64,000 bases of DNA from Eledone cirrhosa. Taxonomy: Eukaryota > Mollusca > Cephalopoda > Octopoda > Eledonidae. The position numbers were made by a program, and so were the translations under genes. The DNA lies in assembly GCA_964016885.1 (NCBI GenBank), contig OZ024743.1:189905404-189969403 (forward strand), in the 5' to 3' direction. Within the stretch, counting starts at the first letter, position 1; each line of letters starts with the position of its first letter. Below the pieces are notes generated by a model that was given only the letters and a program-made list of their open reading frames with translations, did no database searches and was not told where the DNA came from. Shown piece after piece: positions 23,509 to 34,665 of this stretch.

Positions 23509-23599
23509 TCCTCCTTGTATATATTTCATTAAAGAAATATATTTCACTAAAAATCCGTAAAGTCACAGTGGTTAAATCTTAGATCATCAGCAAGGAGGA
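23509..23599 (-). ncRNA. Hammerhead ribozyme candidate with long stem III
   Basis: Minus strand, 5' to 3': stem I strand TCCTCCTTG (23599-23591), CTGATGA (23590-23584), stem II, GAAA (23545-23542), then stem III of nine pairs (ATATATTTC with GAAATATAT around a 6-nt loop), cleavage base A at 23518, and the stem I partner CAAGGAGGA (23517-23509), nine perfect pairs. Stem II has a weak U-U next to the core, then CTAAGA/TTTTAG. All core elements sit in the right order, so chance is unlikely. It lies inside a Helitron-like element. Self-cleavage is inferred. Confidence 0.65.
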
Positions 23600-23857
23600 A
23601 GAAATAACTGTCTGTGTTTACGCATCAAAATCATTTTTTAAAAGGTAATATTTGAAGACCTATTATATATTTGTGTACATATTTCCAACAGTAATACTAT
23701 ACTATATATTTTCAACAGTAATACTAAACTACATATTTTCAACAGACGGCTTATGGTCTGTTTATCCACGCGAGGCTAGGTACGTCAGCTATATATATCT
23801 GGATGTCGTAGAACACGTCAATGGTAGCCGGGCCCAAGCCGGACGGGCCAGCTAGTA

Positions 23858-23862
23858 TATTA

Positions 23863-23921
<59 letters not shown>
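23858..23921. repeat. (TA)n microsatellite
   Basis: Uninterrupted TA run between the Helitron end and the next inverted repeat. Confidence 0.97.
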
Positions 23922-23925
<4 letters not shown>

Positions 23926-24290
23926 AGTCTTTTGGAAGCCTCGACAATGCAAATGGGTAAATCTCCGGGTAACAAGGTCCGGTGGTGGAGAGAGAGATGT
24001 AAGTGGGTGTACGTTGAGATGCGTGGTGTGTATAAGATGTGTGAGATGTGTAGAATGAAGGGAAGAGTATAAAGGGTAAAATAAAAATAACAACACAAGA
24101 GAGAGTTACCTTGGGAGAGATTTAATAGTCCCTATATATTTCGGATCCACATCCATCAACTGGGGTTTTTTTCCGGGGTGGGGAAAAGGTTGTCTGTCGG
24201 ACAAGTCCGGAACGCGTCCTTCGCGTCCACCGGACCTTGTTACCCGGAGATTTATCCATTTGCATTGTCGAGGCTTCCAAACGACTTAAA
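23922..24290. repeat. Inverted repeat pair, about 64-bp arms
   Basis: 23922-23985 (TTTAAGTCTTTTGGAAGCCT ... AACAAGGTCCGGTGG) is the inverse of 24227-24290 (CCACCGGACCTTGTTACCCG ... CGACTTAAA). The spacer ends with GTCCGGAACGCGTCC, resembling a decayed hammerhead half. The left arm abuts (TA)n. Confidence 0.85.
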
Positions 24291-24336
24291 GATATTTACT
24301 TATTGTTCCACAATGCTTCAAGCAAACTTCAATACT

Positions 24337-24337
<1 letters not shown>

Positions 24338-24387
<50 letters not shown>
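24338..24387. repeat. (TA)n microsatellite
   Basis: Uninterrupted TA run directly left of the next inverted repeat pair. Confidence 0.97.
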
Positions 24388-24388
<1 letters not shown>

Positions 24389-24392
<4 letters not shown>

Positions 24393-24483
24393 TACAATAT
24401 ATTAATAAATGGAAACTATATTTATAAAACCATAACTATTTTATTATATATATTTCAAGGGCAACCAAGGGAAATTATGGTGT
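24389..24483 (-). repeat. Left arm, second hammerhead-bearing inverted pair
   Basis: Inverse of 24578-24670 with few differences (ACCATAACTATTTTATTATA versus TATAATAAAATAATTATGGT). It carries most of the hammerhead at 24437-24502 on the minus strand. Confidence 0.9.
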
Positions 24484-24502
24484 GCTTTCATCAGATAAAA
24501 TA
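24437..24502 (-). ncRNA. Hammerhead ribozyme candidate, type I, AT-rich
   Basis: Minus strand: stem I strand TATTTTAT (24502-24495), CTGATGA (24494-24488), a weak stem II (AAG/CTT closing pairs, then ACC/GGT), GAAA (24456-24453), stem III ATA/TAT with a 2-nt loop, cleavage base A (24445) and stem I partner ATAAAATA (eight pairs). The GAAATAT.TATAATAAAAT block is almost the same as in the PLE-3 hammerhead at 44948, so the two are related. All helices are AT-rich, so low complexity could mimic part of the pairing. Confidence 0.55.
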
Positions 24503-24577
24503 CAGATTTGTTTTATAAATAAATATTGACATGCCCGGAAAAAAGACAACCTTAACGGTTGAAGCTTCTTCGATAGT

Positions 24578-24670
24578 CACCATAATTTGCCTTGGTTGCC
24601 CTTGAAATATATATAATAAAATAATTATGGTTTTATAAATATAGTTTCCATTTATTAATATATTGAATAT
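24578..24670 (+). repeat. Right arm, second hammerhead-bearing inverted pair
   Basis: Inverse of 24389-24483. GAAA and the 3' half of the ribozyme are kept; the CTGATGA half reads CGATAGT in the same place, so this copy is probably dead. Confidence 0.88.
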
Positions 24671-24769
24671 TTACTCCACTAACTTGTTGAGTGCTTTATA
24701 TCAGTTATAAAAATGTTTAAGCTTGTTGAATCCCAACAAATTAAATATAACCTCTGCATATATATATAT

Positions 24770-24776
24770 ATGTATA

Positions 24777-24820
<44 letters not shown>

Positions 24821-25180
24821 ATACATATATATATATATATGTGTGTGTGTGTGTATACATATATATATGTTTGTGTGTGTATGTATATATATATCCACCC
24901 TCTACCTGTTGTGCTCGATTTGTGGTCCCACCACGCTTTAATATCTACTCTCTCCTTCTCTCTCTCTCCTTTTTGCTCTCTCTCGTTCTCTCCCTCCCCT
25001 CTCTCTATCCATCTGCTCGTTTTCGATCATTTACGACATGTTTCACACATGCGTATTCCATTGTCCTGTCTCCGCCCCACTTCATTCGGTTTGTTTACTT
25101 CTTTTTTTCCTCCCTCTTCCTCTCTCCTCACTATTTTTTCTTTTCTTCCCCTCTTCTTCTTCTTTTCTTTCCCTATGATC
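24770..25180. repeat. TA/TG microsatellites followed by pyrimidine-rich tract
   Basis: 24770-24895 alternates (TA)n and (TG)n; 24945-25180 is CT-rich on the plus strand. The open frames here are repeat translations. Confidence 0.9.
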
Positions 25181-25773
25181 TGCCGTTAACAGCTGACCAA
25201 GGGATCCTTCTCTTGTTTCGTCCACATTACCATCTTAAACTTTGTTTACAGTAACCACATAGCTCGCTTCGTTTATTGTAATTTGGTATATATATATATA
25301 TAAATTAATAAAAACAATGAATAAAAACAAAGAACAAGTTCCTTATATTAAAAAATTCATCATTTTACGATCGTTTCTAGGATATATATGTGTGTTGGTA
25401 GGTATATCATATGTAAACATTTTACAAACTATCAGAGGAAATATACATACCTTCACATATATATGCTGTCTTCAGAAATAATGATATTTGTTTATTCAAT
25501 AAAACCAACAAAGATTTAATATAATAGGTCTGTTTGGGAACAGGTTTTGAATTGACCAATAGAAAAGTAGTAAGAGGTCAAGTTGATAGAATAGTAGTAG
25601 TAGAAATTTAATTTAGGGGTAGAGGAATGCAGACTTAAGTTTTGAATGGAAAGAATACTTTGAATGAAAAGAATACTTTGGGGATGAAAAGAGGTCAAGC
25701 CGGTGAAAGGTACACGAAAATTTGATGCTATTAAAGAATAATGGTAATGTTAAAACCGAAGGAGAATAAAATT

Positions 25774-26413
25774 TTAGGGTAAAGGTGTTAGTGAGAAATA
25801 TATTTTTTTACTAATGATGCCAATGTCAGATTTGGAAGGGCATATAAGTCTTATAGAAGGATTAGAGTTAAAGTTAGATTTGTGATCTTTCAGGTTAAAG
25901 TGTGGTTTTTTCAGTGCCAAAGGTTCAGTTCTGTCTTCAATATTGATTTTATTTACTATGTTGTGTGTTTTGTTGTTGATATTGGTAAGAGCCGCATTAT
26001 TTGTTATTTTATAATTTTTCCTGAGTTCTTTATAAATGAACTTATTGTAATTATCAATATCCATGTGGTATAGATTTCCAGTTTTGTCAGAGTGGACGTG
26101 GACTTTGTTAGATTTTTTTAGATCCAATAGGGTAGAGTCAAGATCCTTTGGAAAATTAGATTTATATTTCTTAAATTTGAGGTGTTTGATTAAGTTAAAT
26201 AGGTCTTTCTCGGAGTTTTCAAGCAAGGAGTTGTGTGGTGGGTTCTTATAAATATTTCTTATCCGTACATTTTTTTTTTTTTATCAAAGTGGTAGGCCCA
26301 CCATCTGACCCTTTTGATGAATTGGTTGGTTTTTTGTATCATAAGAAGTAAGAATTCATCCCTAGAAGGTATTGGTATATTCTTTAAAGAAGTTCCCAAG
26401 TATTGTGTTTCCA
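25774..26413 (-). pseudogene. PLE-2 pol, N-terminal half
   Basis: The minus strand starts at an ATG near 26413 with METQYLGTSLKNIPIPSRDE, then RWWAYHFDKKKK, where an A/T homopolymer (26266-26283) breaks the frame. It resumes KNPPHNSLLENSEKDLF and continues in the open frame 26226-25774 with SDKTGNLYHMD near 46-56, LKDHKSNF near 111-118 and RLICPSKSDIGIISKK. It stops just before RT motif A, so catalytic motifs and endonuclease are absent. Base composition is more AT-rich than PLE-1 and close to PLE-3. Confidence 0.88.
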
Positions 26414-26449
26414 TTGTAATATGGATAATGGAGAAGAAAGAGAGCTCAA

Positions 26450-26474
26450 CTACATATATAGGGAGTTATAAAAT

Positions 26475-26505
<31 letters not shown>

Positions 26506-26559
26506 TATTAAAATATGAATACCTGTATAAAATTAGGAGCAAAGTATGTAGATGTATCT

Positions 26560-26604
<45 letters not shown>

Positions 26605-27226
26605 GTTTCGGTATTAAACTGTAGCTGATACAAAACATCGGTGTCAGTTTCAATCCACTACTCCAAGACTTTAATCCATAGGCCAAAGCTTACAGTAGAT
26701 GTTCCAATATCACATCTATCACATTTGAAAACAAGTTTATCGAAGTGCCGTAAAACGGTGGGGCTACACTGGTAGAAGCAAGAAATAGTTCGTTATATTT
26801 ACTATCTGACTTTTAAGTGGGAATTATGGATAAAATATAAAAGGCTCGTTTTTTTTAGATATGCATAAAAAAGAACAAACATTTCGATATATTATATACT
26901 TGGAAAGTTAGTCTATCGAATTCCTTTGATTGGCACCAGAGAAGTAAGATCATTTCTGTATTGTTTCTATGTCCGCAACTAGGTTACCTGGGTGGTAATA
27001 GGGAAGTGTATGATGCTACCTAAGCTACTACGGTTCTAATGATATACTGGAGGCAAATCCATCACAAATATTTCAGAAAAGTTGTACCTTGGCAAATAAT
27101 CGTCCTTATGAAAATATGAATTAACAATGAAAATATCTGGAAATTTCATTACAACTTGTGTATCGATGGATGCGTATCACAAGTGAAAGAACACCTGATT
27201 TTGACATTTATTTATTTTTCTGTGTA
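26450..27226. other. Microsatellites, otherwise nothing recognised
   Basis: (TA)n at about 26475-26500 and (CA)n/(TA)n at 26560-26600, then 600 bp of unremarkable sequence up to the LINE. Confidence 0.5.
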
Positions 27227-28567
27227 GAGGAAACACGGGTGAAGTCCCAGAAGACTGGAGAAAAGGAGCGGTTGTCTGTATGTCCAAGAAGGGCAACCTT
27301 GTCGATTGTGACAACTGGAGGGGAGTGACACTTCTCTCCATACCAGGGAAGGTCTATTGTCTAGTGATCCTGAACCGCATGCGTGGCATGGTAGACCGGC
27401 AACTGCGAGAACAACAGGCAGGGTTCCGACCAAAACGTTCCTGTGCAGAGCAGATCTTTACGCTACGCCGCATCATTGAGAGGTACAACGAATTCCAGAG
27501 ACCCCTCGCCATCAGCTTCATCGATTTCTCCAAAGCATTCGATAGCATTCATCGACCGTCGCTCTGGAGCATCATGCATGAGTATAGTCTGCGCCAGAAA
27601 GTCATTTCGGCAATCAAACAGATTTACGCTAACTCCAAGAGCTGCATACGGACAGAGGATAGTTACAGTGACTGGTTTGAGGTGGTTACTGGCGTGCGTC
27701 AAGGTTGCTCGCTCTCTCCATTTCTCTTTGCCATAGCCATTGGCTGGGTACTGAGAAGAGCGTCTAAAGACCAGGGTATATCTTGGGTGGGAGAGCAAAT
27801 GTTGTCTGACCTGGACTTTGCGGACGATACTGCTGCACTTGCAGAGAGCAAAGCTGACCTGCAAATCATTGTGAACAATATCAATGTCGAAGCAGGAAGC
27901 TTAGGTCTCAATATCAGTGCCAAGAAGACCAAAAGCATGTTATCTGAGACACACCCACCACCAACCAGTGTCTTCATTGAACAGGGGGAGGTGGAGATAG
28001 TGGACAACTTCACCTACCTAGGAAGCTCCATTAACAATGAGGGCACCATGGACAGTGAACTGCATTTAACCAGCTTGACAAGATCTGGAAGAGCAGGAAG
28101 TTCACCCTCAAAACAAAGATGTGATTCTACAACAGCAATGTGCTGTCCACACTCTTGTACGGAAGTGAAACATGGCACCTTAAGACCAGCCAAGAGAAGA
28201 AGTTGGACGCATTCGATTCCAGATGTGCGAAAGATCCTGGAGATTAAATGGAGTGACCATGTAACAGACCAGGAAGTCAGGAACCGCACCAACCAGCAGC
28301 TAGTCTCTTCCACCATCTGCAAGCGACGCCTGGGCTGGTTTGGACACGCTTTGAGACTTCCCCCGGAGAGACTGGCGAACCAAGTACTTAAATGGAGCCC
28401 GCAGGGAAGCAGGCGGAGAGGGTGACCCAAAATGAACTGGCGCCAGACAGTTGAGTGGGACCTGCTAGCGACAAAGCGACAATGGCGGGACGCTGTGCAA
28501 CTGGCTGCGTACCGAACGCGATGGAACACTATGATTGCCTCATGCGTCGCAAGACGCAGGAGCTTCT
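27227..28567 (+). pseudogene. 5'-truncated LINE pol with reverse transcriptase
   Basis: The reading begins before the first ATG (27280) with GNTGEVPEDWRKGAVVC and runs through NWRGVTLLSIPGKVY, GFRPKRSCAEQIF, motif A FIDFSKAFDS (residues 80-89 from the ATG), motif B GVRQGCSLSPFLF (138-150), motif C FADD (180-183) and NFTYLGSS (243-250). Near residue 262 a small deletion and frameshift disturb the frame; the C-terminal part returns as KILEIKWSDHV and RLGWFGHALRLPPER. An in-frame TGA at 28423 interrupts what should be GRPKMNWRQTV. An endonuclease is not seen. After the end comes a short GAGTCT repeat, like the short 3' repeats of RTE-type LINEs; clade uncertain. Confidence 0.9.
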
Positions 28568-28599
28568 GAGTCTGAGTCTGAGTAGAGGAAATATATAGA

Positions 28600-29160
28600 A
28601 CATTCAAGTACTCGTATTATAGTCCATTCAATCGACATTATCTGTGCATTAAAAACCTGTCGGCTATGTTCTAAAGTATGAAATCAATGTTGTTTAATAT
28701 ATTCAATATTCTGATATGATGACTAAGGCAGATAAATCAGTTTTGCTAAGCTCCTAGCAAGTCACAAGAACAGCATGTGGATTACTCCAGCTGTAGTTGC
28801 TTGATTTAAATTCTAAAGTATAAACACTTAATAACGTCGATCCTTATCCCTGCAAGCTTTCCTAATCCCCTATAAATTTGAAATCTTGTTTAAATTGAAA
28901 AACAAAATCTTCTCTTTTCCGATATTTTGGATATTTTCTTTTGAAATTATTAAATAAGGAAATATTTCAATAGAATACAATTTGCGTTTGTTTTAATATT
29001 GTTTAAATATAGAAACAAGATACATTTAAAGTTTTTCTTCTTTTGAAATGTGTATACTATGACATAATAACACACAACATATTCTTTTATTTCAAAACTT
29101 AAATGTTCCAGCACTATGTAAATTATGTAAATTATGCTTCGACAATTAAATCCATCATCA
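28600..29160. other. No gene seen
   Basis: AT-rich sequence between the LINE and the next microsatellite. Confidence 0.5.
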
Positions 29161-29164
29161 ACAG

Positions 29165-29284
<120 letters not shown>

Positions 29285-29834
29285 TAAAATATTGTCAGTT
29301 TGTCCTGAAACAACGACGACATTTCGCCATTAATCATCACAAGGTTTGGTACGGATATCACTGATATCGAGATGTATCTAAGAATAATACTACATGAAGT
29401 ATATTTTAAATCGGGTATCTCAATTACAGGAAATAAGGATTTTCTTTAGTAGGGAGAGAGAAAGAATTAACGTTCTGTTAAAGAGAAGTTGATATGGAGA
29501 AAAGAAAGAAGACAAATCAAACACCATTTCCAGATACATGCATGCCTTTTTTGTCTTTCTCTTCAACTCAAGTTATCTCTCCGTGTCTCGATTCATTTCT
29601 CCCACTCTCTCTCCCTCTCTTGCACCCCCCCCCCCCCCCACACAATCATCTCATTCAGACAACAATATTGATTTGGTTGTAAAAACGAGAAAAATAAAAC
29701 TGGTATATAATATTTTTTCATTATAGCCATCAATTTAGTATAAAGGACTTATCAAACTCGATAAGAGTTTTAATGTAACTATCTTTCTATCTATCCCCCT
29801 CCCTATATATATATGTGTGTGTATAACGTCTTCG

Positions 29835-30040
29835 TCATCCACTTATTATTGGGATAGTCGTGGGTGCAGAGTCCTCAGACACGCTTTCCAGAACGTCCTA
29901 TCGGAATCAACTGTTTCTAACTCATCCTGCTTATCTCCATGTGAGACCATATGAGCTCTTTGTCTACCTCTAATTTTCCTACTGGTTGGCTTTGCCTGTA
30001 AAATATGTCTAGCGATTCTTTCCTTAAACATTCTAAATAT
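29835..30040 (-). pseudogene. LINE pol C-terminal tail fragment
   Basis: The minus-strand frame FKERIARHILQAKPTSRKIR, GRQRAHMVSHGDKQDELETV, DSDRTFWKACLRTLHPRLSQ matches the fragments at 58010-58240 and 59200-59450 (ERI.GQIL.TKPTG, SDR..WK.CLR). The arginine-rich GR.R block and the closing DRxxWxxCL resemble LINE C-termini. Only the last 60-odd codons are present. Confidence 0.65.
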
Positions 30041-30299
30041 ATGTCAGAAATATCGGAATTATGATCACTTGATTCAGAGAAGTAGCGGCTCTCTAGCCTA
30101 CAAGCAGATACAGTAGAAAGCGCTGAATGATGAGCAGGTCAGGGTTAGGTATGCATATACTATTACATCCAAATTCGAATGCAAGCGGCCGAAATGGGAT
30201 TCCTGTGAAGGGGTTTTGGAGTAATGTTACTCCATCGAATAACATTACGCTAAAGATCCTTCACTTTTGTGGGTTTTCTGAACTTTATTTAGTCTCAGG

Positions 30300-30860
30300 C
30301 TGCAGATAACTTGATGATGCTTGATTGACAGCTCAACTCCTCACTTAATATGAACATCCAGCCCAGAATCGAAGAGATCAGCGACAACAAAATAAAATAC
30401 TGATATCTGTCATCGATTTCCTTTACACCATGTATACTTATAGATGTCTTTGTGCTAGAAAAATGTCTTCATAATAAAAAAGCATATTATTAGAACAGAA
30501 GTATAGTAGGATCTCCCCTTTCGCATTTAGATCAAGATAACCGTTCCTTCCAATCACTCCATTCTGTGTCAAGTGATCAGTGCCAATATGTCTATTTAAG
30601 TCTCCCATTAGTATATATGACTCAGTTTAACTATATCCAATGCTGCAGTGACTTCATTAAGGAAGGATCTAAATTCGAATACTCTGTTTGGCACATAAAC
30701 TTGCACAATCCACAGAGACCTATCTTTCAGCTTAAGCTCCAAGAGGTAAATCCTGCCTCCGAATGAGATCCATTCCATAACATATGTCAAGTGTCAGGAA
30801 ATTGTGAGTGATTTCTGGCCACGTACCTGAGAGCTAACCCATTTCACCATCTCTTCGAGT
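30300..30860 (-). pseudogene. LINE APE-type endonuclease fragment
   Basis: The minus strand reads MEWISFGGRIYLLELKLKD, RSLWIVQVYVPN, FRSFLNEVTAALD, then ILMGDLNRHIGTDHLTQNGV and IGRNGYLDLNAKGEILLYFC, and in other frames ISSILGWMFILSEELSCQSS. The VYxPN, GDLNxHIG and NGxxLLxFC order is that of LINE apurinic-type endonucleases. Several frame breaks. It lies upstream, on the same strand, of the C-terminal tail at 29835; whether they once were one element is unknown. Confidence 0.7.
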
Positions 30861-30924
30861 AGCTTATCGGTGGTTGGTCAAGTGTTGATTATTTGATCGG
30901 AACAAATTCACTTATCTGATGACC

Positions 30925-31266
30925 GAAAAACAGAAAAAAGAAAAAAGAAAAAAGAAAAAAGAAAAAAAGAAAAAAGAAAAAAGAAAAAAGAAAAAAGAAA
31001 AAAGAAAAAAAGAAAAAAGAAAAAAGAAAAAAAGAAAAAAAGAAAAAGGAAAAAGAAAAAAGAAAAAAAAAGAAAAAAGAAAAAAGAAAAAAGAAAAAAG
31101 AAAAAAAGAAAAGAAAAAAAGAAAAAAAGAAAAAAGAAAAAAGAAAAAAAGAAAAAAAGAAAAAAGAAAAAAGAAAAAAGAAAAAAGAAAAAAGAAAAAA
31201 GAAAAAAAGAAAAAAGAAAAAAGAAAAAAGAAAAAAGAAAAAAGAAAAAAGAAAAAAGAAAAGAAA
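30925..31266. repeat. Polypurine (AAAAAG)n minisatellite
   Basis: About 340 bp of A and G only, mostly AAAAAG units with scattered AAAAAAG. Lys/Glu-rich and Phe/Leu/Ser-rich frames across it are artefacts. Confidence 0.97.
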
Positions 31267-32868
31267 TGTGTATATAGAAATATACTAGAGTAAAACATGT
31301 CCAGAGAATCAATTGATAATATATATACATCATCTCTATTCCCAATCAGCATAATTAACCACACAAAAAATCAATTAGACCAGGCTATAAGAATAAAAGG
31401 CATCTATGAAGAAATAGTAAATAAATATACCATTGCGGCGTCTTAGCGCACAACCGCTATAGAATATTTACCCAACATTTCAACAGCACGTGGAAATTAA
31501 TTAAATATACGGTCAACCATACATAATTAGGTAAAAATTAATGTTAGAAATGCTTATATACATACCAGGATTAAATCACTAAATCCCGACCCTCAGGTTT
31601 CGTTCACTTTTGAGATACCTTATTAAGGAAATACTCGAGTGTTAGAGCTCTTCAGGGGACAAACTCGCTATTATTTTCCGAAGTGGCCCCCGCCAAATAT
31701 ATTTATCTATATTTACATATATATATATTCCTATGAAAAGAGCCAGGGCCCCTCGGATAACCTCCGGACGTTTCGACAGCTAGATCCGTATTCATATATA
31801 TATATATACACACACACTTATGTGTGTGTGTGTGTGTGTGTGTATGTATTTGTTTTGCAAGATTCCTGATATGAATTCGTGTGTTGAAAACAGATATTGT
31901 TATATTTGGGGATGGTCCTGTTGCCAGTATTGCCAATAAAATACACACACGCACCATATGATTTACAGGTTCTCACTTTACTTTTATTACTAGTTATTGG
32001 TTACTTCGTCTACCTCTGCGTGCTCATGCATCTGTGTATATTTCTTCGTAAATTTATGTTATGTATAAACTGTGATAAAAGCCTTACATAGTTATCACAT
32101 AATTTAATCATTTCGGTTTTGATGAATTTACAATGTGTAGAATGTCTAAACGGATTTGGTAATTGTAGAAAATCGTTGTTTATTTGCAGACATTGAAATA
32201 TCTTAATGCTGAGTCACATTTAATTGAGGAGACAAGTCAGTATAATTCCAATGCTTATGTCTATTGAATTACTGAGTTTATGAAATAAAAGAAAACACTG
32301 TCACGTTTTCTTAAGAAAATGTCACCAATTAATGCGTCATAATAGAAACATTTCTAGAGAAAAGTCACAATTTGTTTTCCATTAAGTTAGTCTTATTTGT
32401 CTATTTAAATGATAAATAAGTATTAAAATGAAAACAAATTACTTTGTCATACAGAAATATTTGTCTGAAAAGTTTTGAACGTAACTTTCCGAACAATCAG
32501 TCAATAACTTTTTATAGGAAAGGAAAGAATCTCGAAATGATAGGTTTACAAATGAGATTAAATGTTCATCCTTTTGTGAATTAAACACAGAAGCAACAGG
32601 CATGAGAGAAGCTAGGGTTCATTGCGAGATGATAAGAACAACTCTCAAATTTTCCCCTGTTTTCGTTAAGATAGAATATTCAAAATATTCGTTGATATTG
32701 ATTTCATACTTCAGCATCTGGCTGATTGCTTTTTATGAAATAATTATAATGCTTAGCTCAAGGAAAAATGTGAGGCTAAATCGACTACAATCAGAATAGA
32801 ACTTAGATAGATGGTTAAAAAATAAATGTTCATTTTTTTTTTTATGAAACAAATTTCAATTAAATTAT
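31267..32868. other. No gene seen; short microsatellites
   Basis: AT-rich; (TA)n/(TG)n at about 31795-31845. At 31760-31785 the minus strand has TCTAGCTGTCGAAACGTC, similar to TATAGCTGTCGAAACGGC in the palindrome at 6731-6849. Confidence 0.5.
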
Positions 32869-33055
32869 GTGGATTGGCAGTATCGGTAGAGGGTCGGACG
32901 CCATGCTTTCCAGCATAGTTACGTCCCTTTACGATCTGAGTTCAAATCCCGCCGAGGTTGACTTTGCCTTTCATCCTTACGTGGTCGATAAAATAAAGTA
33001 CCAGTAATGCACTGGGTAATTGCTGGCCTTGTGCCTAAAGTAGAAACAATTATTT
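32869..33055 (+). repeat. Octopus OR-type SINE, full length
   Basis: GGATTGGCAGTATCGGTAGA through AGTTCAAATCCCGCCGAGG to AGAAACAATTATTTA. Very close to the copy at 17447. Confidence 0.93.
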
Positions 33056-34665
33056 ATTGTTTGCAACACAAAAGAAAAAATAAAGAAATTAAATATCGAA
33101 ATTATAGGGAAGGTAGGAGAGAGCAGCAGATTCCACATCCGGTCTAAGTAGTATATCTAAGCTGTGCCCTACTGGCAGATTTGTGAAGGCATTGACACCC
33201 GCTTCGAATGTGATATTCAAGTAAAAGCTTTATCCACAGATGGTGTTCTGTGAACACTACTAACTGACCCAATATACAATAGGATATCTGCAATAACAAG
33301 TACATCTAGAAACATAGTTATAAAAGCAATGCAATGAAAATTTAATAGTTCTTGGTATCCAATCCTAACGTTTGGGGACTTGAACGACCACTTTATTTTC
33401 ATTCTGGCTGCCGTATAGAGCTCCTGTGTCCTATGTCACCAAACTGCCCCTTTCCATCGCAAAATTGGGCGGAGTATACCCCGCTTGAAGAAGGAACACC
33501 GGAGGTGAAGTGGTTGCTGCAGCAGGTGTCACAGGCTGTTCTCCACGGCAATGACATTGTTATTTGGCCTGCGGGATGCAGCTGAGTGACACCACCTAGT
33601 TTGGGGGTGTAGAGTATGCTGCTTACTCCCGTTTTCCCTTACTTTCCATATCTATTTTTTTGTCTGTTTCCATCTCTGTTTTATTGCAAACATTATATAA
33701 TTCCATTGAAATTCATGATGTAATATTAGCATATCATTTAATAAGCTGTAATAAAACATTCGAAAAAATGATAATATAAATGAAGAATTTGGGATGGATC
33801 CATTCAGCAAATACAAATATAAGATTTTTATCTTCTTTTCACAATATTCATCAAAGAGTAGCGCACTCCATATATCAGTAGGAATAAATTAGGTGACTCA
33901 CTGTTATGGCAAGGAATCTGACCCATTCAAAATTCTCACATGTACTCTGCAGGACTGTGTTTTATCCCAAACCTTTTAATTTTAGCATGTAGATACACAT
34001 CTACACACTAGCTTTCCAAAAAGAAAAAAGTGGGCACATCACATTTCAATGCACACAATAACTTCACACAAACGACCTCACACATGTTTCATCTTCCAAT
34101 GATTATCTTTTCTTGGCCCTCTCCCACCTGAAGCAATCCATTATAGCATTTAATTCTGAAAATAGATTTTGTTTGAATTTATGCAATTGATTAATTAAAA
34201 ATAAAAAAAAATCGTAAACAAATCTATTTCAAATAACATTATAGATATTTAAAAACGGAAAATAAAGGAAAAGGCAAGGGCTTTAGGGTCACAGAATATT
34301 AGGAGGGGAAAAGGGAGAGTGATGGGCTCAAGGCCTAGCATGTGGTGATGTTGGGACTGTGCTCCACGGACAAGACTGCAAAAGTATTTCCACGGAATCA
34401 ATTAAACGAAGAATTTGAAAAGAGTTAAACATTAAAAAATGGACATTTACAACTACAACTTATTTTATTGACGGGAATTAATATATACTCCATTATAGCA
34501 TTTCTATGTATTAATTAAACCAAAATTTCTTCTATCATTTAATTTGTGGAAATAAATTTATTGAACAACCATCTTAAGTGAACTTTTAAGATATTTTGTT
34601 TAGATTCTGTTTCCGAATAAGAAAGTTTATTTTATATTAGATTTTATTTCAGAAAAGGCTGCGAA
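33056..34665. other. No gene recognised
   Basis: A 77-codon plus frame at 33352-33585 lies in the most GC-rich part but matches nothing known to me. The rest is AT-rich. Confidence 0.5.

Larger units (their letters stand above)
22289..23855 (+). mobile_element. Non-autonomous Helitron-like element 1
   Basis: Begins TCTATATTAATAAAG after an A and ends GGGCCAGCTAG before a T, matching the Helitron rule of A|TC...CTRR|T. A GC-rich imperfect hairpin (GCCGGGC-CCAA-GCCGGAC) lies just before the end, as expected. No Rep/helicase coding. Inside are a direct repeat (22521-22618 and 22931-23035, TACGACATTCCTCTCTCT... ATACATAGCTATAACGTCG), a SINE fragment, a short minisatellite and a hammerhead. Confidence 0.6.

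Noticed and set aside
30908..31364. Long open frames rich in Lys/Glu or Phe/Leu/Ser.
   Set aside because: They are translations of the AAAAAG repeat and need no gene.
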